Positions 1 through 5,939 of a stretch of DNA of 26,961 nucleotides are shown piece by piece. The position numbers and the translations under genes are program-made. Location of the stretch: IMG/VR virus record IMGVR_UViG_3300019889_000033, positions 1 to 26,961 of that record, one strand, 5' to 3'. Position 1 is the stretch's first letter. Each line of letters starts with the position of its first letter. This DNA comes from a virus. Under the pieces are notes generated by a model, which saw only the letters and a program-made list of their open reading frames with translations, ran no database searches and was not told the DNA's origin.

Positions 1-199
1 ACGCCGACCAGTAGAAATTCATATGCTTGGCAAATGCCATCTCGGCCAGTGCGCCGTCGATGTCGGTTGCCCAATCGCTTTTTAGAGCATGCTTGTTTTT
101 GTCGTAGCCTTCTTTGACGCTTGTCACGCGACGGGCACAGCCAGCGACCGATGCCTGCCATATCTCCGCATAGGTTAGGTTGATCACGATCGCGGTCAT
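1..199 (-). CDS. Uncharacterised protein, N-terminal part (runs off the window)
   Basis: A leftward reading frame begins with ATG at 199 and stays open to the window edge, giving about 66 residues that begin MTAIVINLTYAEIWQAS and contain a charged stretch ending in a DIDGALAEMAFAK segment. Its ATG overlaps the stop of the RuvC-like gene as ATGA, the linkage used throughout this operon, so it is very likely a real downstream gene. The remainder lies beyond position 1, so the function is not readable. The position after two nuclease genes is compatible with another DNA-processing function, but that is inference only. Confidence 0.7.
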   Translation of the reverse strand, partial: MTAIVINLTYAEIWQASVAGCARRVTSVKEGYDKNKHALKSDWATDIDGALAEMAFAKHMNFYWSA

Positions 200-723
200 C
201 GCCCGATCCTTTGGAATAGCGGCGTCGGGGCTATGGCGAGCCTTGGTTCGATGAGCGAGCACATATAGGACCACGTCGCCAGGGCATCTGCCTCGTTGTC
301 GTCGTCGACGGGCCAGCCCATGGCGCGGCACTGGCGCATGACCTTTGGCTTTGCCTCGGCGCGCTTCGGGTTGCAGCCGATGAAGTGCAGGCGCACATCG
401 CGGGTGTCGGCCTTGCGGATGTCATAGACGCCGCGCAGGTACACCACCGCGCCGATCACCGCTGGCAGGCCGAACAGGATCGTGGTGACGTCGTTCGTCG
501 TCTTGCCGCCCTTGAAGCCTGCGAGCGGCGCTTCCCAGACCACGGTGCGCGGTTCGTATTCGTTGAGGAGGCCGTTGATCCACTTCACTGCGCCCGCGAA
601 GATCGCCTCATGGCTGGCCCCGGCGCGCGCGAACCGATGCGAACCATGCGCGGGCTTGCCGCCCGGTTCGCCAACGGCCCAGCCAGATGTCGAAGCCAAA
701 TCGAGGGCGAGAACGGTCACCAT
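196..723 (-). CDS. RuvC-like Holliday junction resolvase (RNase H fold)
   Basis: A 175-residue protein with the layout of phage RuvC-type resolvases. The N-terminal strand ALDLASTSGWA carries the first acidic residue (D8), VVWEAPLAG carries the second (E64), and the C-terminal DDDNEADALATW (about 140-151) supplies the last acidic cluster typical of this fold. Such enzymes cut four-way DNA junctions with metal ions, in phages to resolve recombination or replication intermediates. The ATG at 723 overlaps the upstream stop as TGATG; a GTG three bases earlier is a possible alternative. It sits downstream of a PD-(D/E)XK nuclease and a methyltransferase in one leftward operon. The fold call is strong; the exact substrate is inferred. 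Confidence 0.85.
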   Translation of the reverse strand: MVTVLALDLASTSGWAVGEPGGKPAHGSHRFARAGASHEAIFAGAVKWINGLLNEYEPRTVVWEAPLAGFKGGKTTNDVTTILFGLPAVIGAVVYLRGVYDIRKADTRDVRLHFIGCNPKRAEAKPKVMRQCRAMGWPVDDDNEADALATWSYMCSLIEPRLAIAPTPLFQRIGR

Positions 724-1145
724 CACCCGACAACCTCCTTCGCAGCCTTCGTTTCGTCGATCATGTCGGACCAGCGCTTCACAAAGGCGTGCAGATCGGC
801 GAACGTGCGTTCCTTGAACTCATTGAATTCACCTTTCCAAAAATAGCTGTAGCCGCGCACATCCATCGTCTTCGGATCGCCATGCACAACCACGACCACG
901 CTGCGGTCGAGGGCTGACACGGCGCGAAAGGCGATCTCTTGCCCTTCGGTTACAGCGCCGCCATCGGCTTTCCATTCAAGCATGATGAACGCGCCGTCTC
1001 GCTCAGCGAAAGCATCAACATCCATGAAGCCGATCCTCCCCGGAAAGCAGTCGTGAAACATTTCGATCTTGGGACGGAGCTTCCAATTGAAGCATCCGTC
1101 CTCAAGACAATTCCATCGCATCGGGTTGAAGCCGCCATTGGCCAT
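723..1145 (-). CDS. PD-(D/E)XK-type phage nuclease (predicted)
   Basis: A 140-residue protein. An aspartate-bearing strand GFMDVDAFAE (about 39-48) is followed by a turn and the strand FIMLEWK (about 53-59); together D42/D44 and E57-x-K59 fit the PD-(D/E)XK nuclease core used by Holliday junction and RecB-like nucleases. An N-terminal CLEDGCFN stretch gives two cysteines but no full zinc ribbon. It starts three bases after the methyltransferase stop and overlaps the resolvase start. Established: this motif order marks a metal-dependent nuclease fold. Inference: it processes phage DNA with the neighbouring resolvase. Specificity cannot be read from the sequence. Confidence 0.6.
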   Translation of the reverse strand: MANGGFNPMRWNCLEDGCFNWKLRPKIEMFHDCFPGRIGFMDVDAFAERDGAFIMLEWKADGGAVTEGQEIAFRAVSALDRSVVVVVHGDPKTMDVRGYSYFWKGEFNEFKERTFADLHAFVKRWSDMIDETKAAKEVVG

Positions 1146-1148
1146 TGT

Positions 1149-2066
1149 TCACTGTCGCGCTAGAGGCCCCGCAACAAAACCGCGCGAAGAAAACACCTCG
1201 AAGAAGCGAGCGGGCGCGTTGCCGAAATAGAAAAACGCCTGCCCCTGTGTCGGCGCGGCAAGCGTGCCATCCGGCGCGACGAACCGGATGCGCCCCTTTG
1301 GAAAGCAGACGGCGTCGGCCTGCGCCGCCAGCTTCTGAAACCACGCCGTATCGGTGTAATTGTGCGTCAGCATGATCGCCTGCGTGACGCGGCACGCTTG
1401 CACTTCCGCGATCATCTTGTCGGCGAACTGCTCGATGAACGGCTGCGCATAGGGCGGGTTGAGCCACACGTTGCCGTGCCACATCCGCATCAGCCCGTCG
1501 TCAGCAAGCGAGAAGTATTGCCGCGCCTGAACAACGGTTTGTGCCTGCTCGCTCGACGCGGGATCGAGATCGATCATGCCGAGCACCCGGCGGGCATCAG
1601 CGATGATCTCGGCGGGCGTGTACCATTCGTTTTCGCCAGTGCCCTCGGTGCCGCGAACGTTCTTCTCGCCCTCAACAATACGCAGGGCACGAGCCTTAGC
1701 GTCCTCCAATGCCAGCGCCATCTTGTCCTGATCGATGATGGTGCCGGTGTCGCCTTTGAGACAGAACGCCTTGCGCCAGCGATGGGCAGTCAGATCGCCG
1801 GGATCGGCGGCTGGCAAAACTCTTTCAGTGCTGAAAGAGTTTTTCTTCGGCCTATGTGCAGGCTTCGCCTTGCCGTCACGCCAGACGACATATTCCGCCT
1901 GCGCCTTGACCTTGGCCGCGATGGCATCGAACAGCTTCGCCGGGTCTTTCGCGCGCGCCCAATGCTTCTCGCCAGCCTCGGCAATAGCAACTGTCTGCAA
2001 GGCTTTGTCGGGATCGAACAGCGTGAGTTCGCCCGCGTCTGGCTTTCGTGCAACTGCGTTGTCCAT
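1149..2066 (-). CDS. dam: Phage DNA N6-adenine methyltransferase (Dam type)
   Basis: A 305-residue protein. The C-terminal half has the order typical of phage-type Dam enzymes: NEWYTP (about 146-151), the SAM-side DLDPAS (about 166-171) and the catalytic NPPY (about 203-206), followed by a conserved LTHNYTDTAWFQ region. It would transfer a methyl group from S-adenosylmethionine to adenine N6. About 140 N-terminal residues, helical and charged, precede the catalytic domain and probably form a separate domain of unknown role. The ATG at 2066 overlaps the upstream stop as TGATG. Possible roles are protection from host restriction or marking of replicated DNA. The recognition sequence cannot be inferred. 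The symbol follows the phage Dam family name. Confidence 0.9.
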   Translation of the reverse strand: MDNAVARKPDAGELTLFDPDKALQTVAIAEAGEKHWARAKDPAKLFDAIAAKVKAQAEYVVWRDGKAKPAHRPKKNSFSTERVLPAADPGDLTAHRWRKAFCLKGDTGTIIDQDKMALALEDAKARALRIVEGEKNVRGTEGTGENEWYTPAEIIADARRVLGMIDLDPASSEQAQTVVQARQYFSLADDGLMRMWHGNVWLNPPYAQPFIEQFADKMIAEVQACRVTQAIMLTHNYTDTAWFQKLAAQADAVCFPKGRIRFVAPDGTLAAPTQGQAFFYFGNAPARFFEVFSSRGFVAGPLARQ

Positions 2067-2446
2067 CACGCACCCATCCGCGCCAGAGTTTCTGCCCCGG
2101 TGGCTTTGGCAAGCGCCGCAGCGCCGAGCGGCGTGTCAGCGAACTCGCCCAGCTTTTCCGACAGCATCTGGTATTCGCTGCGCTCGTCCTCTTCCAGGTC
2201 GGCGGTGACGCCCGCGACCTTGCGCTTGAGGTCGCGTTCCTTGATCTTTTTCTTCAGCAGCTTCTTGCTGATACCCTGATCGCTGGCGTGATCGTATTGA
2301 TCGGCCTTCCTAATCCGCAATTGTTTGCACGCGCTCATGTACGCCATCTTCTCGGCCAGCAGATCGCTGTCGATTTTTTCGAGCGCGTTGACGGCTGCCA
2401 ACACGGTCTCGGCTGACGGCTCGTTTGCGGTGGCTGGATTTGCCAT
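2066..2446 (-). CDS. GapR-like (DUF2312-type) DNA-binding protein, tentative
   Basis: A 126-residue, highly charged, helical protein. Its middle, with a YDHASDQGISKKLLKKKIKER segment followed by an acidic helix, resembles the GapR/DUF2312 pattern in which a YAEAKGNGF-type stretch precedes a basic helix. GapR proteins of alphaproteobacteria clamp overtwisted DNA ahead of replication. The C-terminal FADTPLGAAALAKA extension is absent from chromosomal GapR as I know it. The ATG at 2446 has AAAGGAG seven bases upstream. It overlaps the HTH gene at its start and the methyltransferase at its end. The family assignment rests on pattern resemblance only; any coiled-coil accessory protein remains possible. 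Confidence 0.5.
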   Translation of the reverse strand: MANPATANEPSAETVLAAVNALEKIDSDLLAEKMAYMSACKQLRIRKADQYDHASDQGISKKLLKKKIKERDLKRKVAGVTADLEEDERSEYQMLSEKLGEFADTPLGAAALAKATGAETLARMGA

Positions 2447-2663
2447 TCGGGAACTCCTTTGAGGGGTCTGGATAGATATCCTGGCGGATCAGGTGCCGTG
2501 GAATGCCCGTGATCCGCTCGACCGCGATGACGCGTGTCGGTGGCACGCGCCGCCATTGCTTGATCGCGTCCATGCTGATCTTGCACGTCTTAGCGATGGC
2601 TTCCCGGAGTTTTGTCTCTGCGATGAGCAGGATAACGGCATCGCGTTTCGATGATCTCGACAT
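2310..2663 (-). CDS. YdaS/Cro-like helix-turn-helix regulator
   Basis: A 117-residue frame whose first 55 residues match the YdaS/Cro-like layout: a helical N-terminus, ISMDAIKQWRRVPPTRVIAVE as helix-turn-helix, then TGIPRHLIRQDIYP. The RxDIYP ending is characteristic of these phage Cro-type proteins. ATG at 2663 has GGAAG upstream. The C-terminal roughly 45 residues overlap the GapR-like gene by 137 bases in another frame and look like unselected read-through (Arg/Ser rich). It is the first gene of the leftward operon and faces the repeat-rich region at 2664-3278, so it probably controls that divergent region. Confidence 0.65.
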   Translation of the reverse strand: MSRSSKRDAVILLIAETKLREAIAKTCKISMDAIKQWRRVPPTRVIAVERITGIPRHLIRQDIYPDPSKEFPNGKSSHRKRAVSRDRVGSRQRARKNRQRSAGREDGVHERVQTIAD

Positions 2664-2777
2664 TCGCGTCTTCCATCGGCTGCTACTTCAACAGTCGACA
2701 TTGTTGCTCTCTGCTAAATTCATTCGTCAAGAATTAAAAAAAGTTCCTGACGAAAACGCGATGAGCGGTGCTCCTCG

Positions 2778-2825
2778 GTTGGCACTATCGACATACTCGG
2801 CATACGCGTTGGCACTTTCGACATA
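2778..2825 (+). repeat. Two 18-bp direct repeats (GTTGGCACTWTCGACATA)
   Basis: GTTGGCACTATCGACATA at 2778-2795 recurs as GTTGGCACTTTCGACATA at 2808-2825, 30 bases apart start to start, with one mismatch. The next palindromic repeats begin immediately after the second copy. They are probably protein-binding sites for a regulator or initiator; no consensus known to me matches. Confidence 0.75.
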
Positions 2826-2827
2826 TC

Positions 2828-2867
2828 GATCGACCATTTGGTCCTCACTGATCGACCATTTGGTCGA
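2828..2867 (+). repeat. Tandem palindromes GATCGACCATTTGGTC, 22-bp spacing
   Basis: GATCGACCATTTGGTC at 2828-2843 recurs at 2850-2865, exactly 22 bases apart. In the second copy the symmetric arms extend to TCGACCA-tt-TGGTCGA. About two helical turns of spacing would put bound proteins on the same face of the DNA. The left arm TCGACCATTTG is also the core of the repeats at 17396-17453. Confidence 0.8.
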
Positions 2868-3113
2868 CTGCGCGATTGTTGCCACATTCCGTTAGGCAAC
2901 TTCCGTTAGGCGATTTATTTTCGCGGTTCCGAAAATCGGCTGGCACATTCGTTGCTACGCGCGGCTAAAGAAAGAAAGGAAGAAAGAAAGCAAGAAGGGA
3001 GCGCAATAGCGCGACCCCCTTGTTGCCGTGCGATTTATTTTCCGTTCGCTGCCCGTCGTCAAATTCCGTTAGCAACCGCGTTAGATCGCGTTCGCGGAAA
3101 ATATTTCGCATCG

Positions 3114-3131
3114 ATCGACCAAATGGTCGAT
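3114..3131. repeat. Inverted copy of the TCGACCA palindrome
   Basis: ATCGACCAAATGGTCGAT is the reverse complement of the 2.85 kb palindrome, including the outer AT/AT pair. It lies about 165 bases upstream of the exonuclease start codon, where an operator would act on the rightward operon. Confidence 0.7.
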
Positions 3132-3183
3132 ACAAGCCGCAAAATTTATGGTTTTTTAATTTGCATAGACGCTGCGGGATCGG

Positions 3184-3200
3184 ACCTCTGCACCAGAGGT
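3184..3200. promoter_or_regulatory. Perfect inverted repeat ACCTCTG-cac-CAGAGGT
   Basis: Seven-base perfect arms separated by three bases, about 80 bases upstream of the exonuclease start. It could be an operator half-site pair or a short hairpin in the leader transcript. No T-run follows, so it is not a terminator. Confidence 0.45.
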
Positions 3201-3278
3201 TGTGTTCGAACTTTTTCAACTCAAATGCCGGGCCTGACCCGAAACAGCGCAAGTGCAGCAATTGCAGGGAGGTTTGCT

Positions 3279-4223
3279 ATGCCGTCGAGCATGATCCAGT
3301 CGATCAAATGGAACGGCCAGCAGATCACGGTTCCTGGTGTCTACTCCCGGTTGCCGCTTGATGATTACCACCGCGGCGATATCTGTGACGGGCCGAGCGT
3401 GTCGTCGTCGACGTTGCGCACGTTGATCAACACCTCGCCCGCGCATGCATGGGCAGCTTGCCCGCTCAATCCGAGCCGTGCCGAGCCGAAAGAAACCGAA
3501 GCGTTCGCGCTGGGCAGAGCTACGCACCATCTGCTCGCCGCCGAGATCGGGTTCGAAAACGTGTTTGCTGTCAGGCCCGAGCAGATCGGCGGTGAAGCGT
3601 GGCAGGGCAATCGCACGGTTTGCAAAAAGTGGCTGGCGCAGGCGAAGCGCGAGGGCAAGACCGTGCTGACACCAGCGCAGGTCGAGCAAATACGTGGCAT
3701 GGCGGTGAGCCTTGGCCAACACCCCCTGGTGCAGGCGGGGATTCTCAACGGGCTGATCGAGCGCAGTATGTTCTGGAGCGATCCGGAAACCGGGCTGTGG
3801 CTGAAGGCGCGGCCCGACGCGATACCATCGGATGACGGCGATTTTAGCGATTTGAAAACCTGCCTGTCGACGCTGTACCTCGACCTGCAACGATCGATCT
3901 CCGACTTCGGCTATGCGCAGCAGGCCGCATTGACGTTCGAGGGCGCGCGAGCGCTCGGCATCGAGGCGAACAGTTTCAATTTGGTCTGGATCGAAAAGAC
4001 GCCGCCGTATTGCGTGCGGGTGCAGCAATTGCGCGATGAGGATATCGATCGCGGCAGGAAGCTGAACCGGGTTGCGATCAGAATGATCAGCGATTGCCTG
4101 TCGACCGGCATCTGGCCCGGCCCCGGCGATGATAGGCCAGATGCTGAATTTGTCGATTTGCCCGAATGGAAGCGCACGCAGATTGATGAACGCCTGCGCC
4201 TGCAACTGAGGGAGGCCGCATGA
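3279..4223 (+). CDS. PD-(D/E)XK exonuclease of the RecE / lambda-exonuclease type
   Basis: A 314-residue protein from ATG 3279, chosen because GGGAGG lies six bases upstream and because residues before it read like non-coding sequence; the frame itself is open back to 2952. Landmarks: a LNPSRAEP/AFALGRATHHLL helix (the G-x-x-x-H motif of the family), WLKARPDAI providing the first catalytic aspartate, and DFSDLKTC giving the D-x-K of the PD-(D/E)XK core, then a Y-x-x-Q-like FGYAQQAAL helix. This is the pattern of the RecE C-terminal domain, which degrades the 5' strand of duplex ends to leave 3' tails for an annealing protein. The RecT-like protein downstream at 5940 is its expected partner. 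Confidence 0.8.
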   Translation: MPSSMIQSIKWNGQQITVPGVYSRLPLDDYHRGDICDGPSVSSSTLRTLINTSPAHAWAACPLNPSRAEPKETEAFALGRATHHLLAAEIGFENVFAVRPEQIGGEAWQGNRTVCKKWLAQAKREGKTVLTPAQVEQIRGMAVSLGQHPLVQAGILNGLIERSMFWSDPETGLWLKARPDAIPSDDGDFSDLKTCLSTLYLDLQRSISDFGYAQQAALTFEGARALGIEANSFNLVWIEKTPPYCVRVQQLRDEDIDRGRKLNRVAIRMISDCLSTGIWPGPGDDRPDAEFVDLPEWKRTQIDERLRLQLREAA

Positions 4224-4230
4224 AATAAAC

Positions 4231-4305
4231 CGCGCAGCGCTACGCCGCGCACCGCTGCGCCTCGCAACACCGCGCTTCGCCGCGCATCGCACCGCAACGC
4301 AACGT
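4231..4305. repeat. Pentanucleotide array 1, about 15 units of NNCGC
   Basis: Read in steps of five from 4231, this 75-base stretch consists almost wholly of NNCGC units (for example CGCGC AGCGC TACGC CGCGC), with one clear deviation (AACAC). The two variable bases differ from unit to unit while CGC stays fixed. It starts seven bases after the exonuclease stop and ends in AACGTCCTATTCC; two further units and a partial one follow near 4320-4340. The same unit builds the much larger array at 5440-5880. It is not a CRISPR, as there are no long repeats or spacers. Confidence 0.85.
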
Positions 4306-4376
4306 CCTATTCCAACGAGGTCGCACCGCAAACGCTTCGGCAACAGTCGGTCAATCCCTCACAGAGAAACCAAAGG

Positions 4377-4391
4377 ATGAACACCCCATGA
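4377..4391 (+). other. Four-codon leader ORF overlapping the next start
   Basis: ATG-AAC-ACC-CCA-TGA begins directly after CAAAGG and its TGA overlaps the ATG of the next gene at 4388 (ATGA). It may couple translation of the RAMP-like gene to ribosomes already loaded at the leader, but coding is unproven. Confidence 0.3.
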
Positions 4392-4948
4392 GAACAGTAG
4401 CCGTGACCCTTCAATCGATCACACCCTATTCGCAGAGCCGTCAGCATGAGACTCCGAAATTAAACGGCGAGACCAATGACGCGCATGAGCTGCGCACGTG
4501 GCGCGACAAGTGCAACTGCAACGACAAGGGCGAGATTTTCATTCCAGCGATGGGGCTAAAGCAGTGCTGCGACAGCGCGGCTAAGAAAAGCGGTCTGCAA
4601 ATTCCAGGCAAGGGCAAGTCGACCTATGCCAAGTATTTTCTGGCCGATGTTATCTGCGACAACGATGTGTATCTCGGCGTTTACAAGGCTGATGTCGCTT
4701 CGGTTCGGATCAGCGCCAACGTCGATGGCATTCGCGGGAGCGGCAAGCGGGTTTGGAAAACCTTTCCAGTGATCCCGACATGGGTCGGAATAATAGCAAA
4801 TTTCACAATCATGGACGACACCGTGACGCGCGAGGTGTTTGAACAGGTGCTCAAGATCGGCGGGGCCAGTATTGGCATCGGTCGCTTTCGCCCAGAGAAG
4901 GGCGGGTTAAATGGTCGCTTCAAGCCTACCAAATTCGAGTGGAGTTGA
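4388..4948 (+). CDS. RAMP/Cas7-like protein in the recombination operon (tentative)
   Basis: A 186-residue protein. The first strand VAVTLQSITPYS is followed by GEIFIPAMGLKQCCDSAAKK (about 49-67), which resembles the xIPGSSLKGxxR segment of RAMP-fold proteins (Cas7, Csm3, Cmr). Near the C-terminus GIGRFRPEKGGLNGRF (163-178) resembles the glycine-rich loop of the same fold. There are no obvious catalytic nuclease residues. It lies between the exonuclease and the RecT-like gene with no CRISPR-Cas genes nearby, so if the fold is right it is probably a single-strand nucleic-acid-binding accessory of recombination or an RNA-binding protein. The resemblance is by eye; a phage-specific fold without homology remains possible. 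Confidence 0.45.
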   Translation: MRTVAVTLQSITPYSQSRQHETPKLNGETNDAHELRTWRDKCNCNDKGEIFIPAMGLKQCCDSAAKKSGLQIPGKGKSTYAKYFLADVICDNDVYLGVYKADVASVRISANVDGIRGSGKRVWKTFPVIPTWVGIIANFTIMDDTVTREVFEQVLKIGGASIGIGRFRPEKGGLNGRFKPTKFEWS

Positions 4949-4952
4949 GCCG

Positions 4953-5435
4953 ATGACGGTGCAAACCCTATTTGTGAAACGGCCAGAGACGGCAGACCTG
5001 ACGCGCAAGATTATCGCGGTTCTGATCGGGACGAATGATGAGATGTCGGACGAAGCCCTGTCACAAATGGTTGGCGTGCCGGTTCGATCGGACACATATG
5101 CGCTGCGCGCTGCTTTGCGTGACCTGGAACGGGCTGACCCGCCCGTTCTGTTCCGTCGTGTCCGTAAATTCGGGTGGAAGCGGATGCGCGATACCGACAT
5201 TGTCGTTGGGTCGGAGGGTGATCTCAAAAAGATCGCGCGTGGCGCTCGTCGTGGTCGCAAACGGTTGGGAAAGGTGGTCTTCGACCGCTTGTCGAACGGT
5301 GAGCAGCTTCACGCTGCCCGCAACAATACACGGTTTGCCGCAATCGAGGATGCGGCGACGACCGTCAAGCCCCGTCACACCTCCACGATTCCTGATCTGA
5401 GTTCTGTGCTGCAAAAGATAAAGGAAGTAAAATGA
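4953..5435 (+). CDS. Uncharacterised, winged-helix-like basic protein
   Basis: A 160-residue protein starting at ATG 4953, four bases after the previous stop. Residues about 15-60 (KIIAVLIGTNDEMSDEALSQ, then a YALRAALRDLERA helix and a VLFRRV strand) have the helix-helix-helix-strand rhythm of a winged-helix domain, followed by a basic RRGRKRLGKV patch. This suggests DNA binding, perhaps in replication or recombination, but no family is recognised. Its stop is immediately followed by pentanucleotide array 2. Confidence 0.6.
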   Translation: MTVQTLFVKRPETADLTRKIIAVLIGTNDEMSDEALSQMVGVPVRSDTYALRAALRDLERADPPVLFRRVRKFGWKRMRDTDIVVGSEGDLKKIARGARRGRKRLGKVVFDRLSNGEQLHAARNNTRFAAIEDAATTVKPRHTSTIPDLSSVLQKIKEVK

Positions 5436-5439
5436 TCGA

Positions 5440-5880
5440 CCCGCGCCGCGCGTCTCAACGCAACGCCACGCCGCGCGTCGCCACGCAGCGCAACGTCTAT
5501 AGAGATTTTCGCAGCGCAGCGCCGCGCGAGGCTTCACGACGCACCGCTACGCCGCGCAGCGCTTCGCAACGCATCGTCTATCGAAAATTGCCCGCGCTTC
5601 GCTCGGCACCGCAGGGCTACGCGACGCCACGCTTCGCAACGCTTCGCATCGAATTTCCCCGCCGCGCAGCACTACGCAAGGCCGCGCGTCGCATCGCTCG
5701 GCTTCGCAACGTCTATCAACCATTTTCCTCCGCCACGCAGGGCAGTGCCGCGCAAGGCTCCGCATCGCAAGGCTCCGCACCGCACCGCATCGTCCATCCA
5801 CCCGCTCGGTTAGGCTTCGCCTCGCAACGCCGCGCTCGGCAACGCTCGGCACCGCTGCGCCACGCTTCGCAGCGCAACGA
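5440..5880. repeat. Pentanucleotide array 2, six blocks of degenerate CGCNN units
   Basis: About 440 bases made mainly of five-base units CGCNN. Blocks are roughly 5441-5495, 5511-5575, 5593-5651, 5661-5710, 5731-5790 and 5814-5878, separated by short non-repeat spacers. Several spacers begin with CGTCTAT (5494-5500, 5575-5581, 5710-5716) and one with the related CGTCCAT (5791-5797). Within the central part the five-base phase is kept across the spacers. An open frame (5432-5935) runs through, starting with an ATGA overlap and encoding an Arg/Ala/Ser/Gln/Thr-rich low-complexity product, and another frame is open on the opposite strand; both are expected from a stop-poor GC repeat. I treat it as a repeat element, with a disordered basic protein as the alternative. 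Confidence 0.85.
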
Positions 5881-5939
5881 TTTGTATTTAGGAAATTGGG
5901 ATATCGGCCATGAGCGACGAAACGATGAGGGGTAATTCA

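Larger units (their letters stand above)
2664..3278. promoter_or_regulatory. Divergent gene-free region; candidate origin or operator cluster
   Basis: This 615-base stretch separates the leftward HTH operon from the rightward exonuclease operon and holds no convincing gene. It contains two 18-base direct repeats, two direct copies and one inverted copy of a GACCA-tt-TGGTC palindrome, TTCCGTTAGGC twice at 2887-2911 with a related ATTCCGTTAGC near 3064, the 12-mer GCGATTTATTTT at 2910-2921 and 3030-3041, a purine-only tract around 2966-3002, and AT-rich patches near 2731-2750 and 3140-3162. Such a combination is seen at replication origins with iterons and also at phage operator regions. Promoters must lie here for both operons, but no -35/-10 pair stands out. 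Confidence 0.5.

Noticed and set aside
2952-3278. Open N-terminal extension of the exonuclease frame (109 codons)
   Set aside because: Composition is unlike protein and the strong GGGAGG lies just before ATG 3279; the extension crosses the palindrome and inverted repeat of the control region.
3216-4343. Long minus-strand ORF of 375 codons
   Set aside because: It is the shadow of the exonuclease gene; the plus frame has clear motifs and a Shine-Dalgarno.
4231-5880. CRISPR array
   Set aside because: The units are only five bases with no 25-40 base repeats or unique 30-base spacers, and no cas genes are present.
5432-5935. 167-residue Arg/Ala/Ser-rich ORF through array 2
   Set aside because: The five-base repeat makes frames stop-poor on both strands (another open frame runs 5547-5852 on the minus strand), so an open frame is weak evidence of coding; kept as an alternative only.
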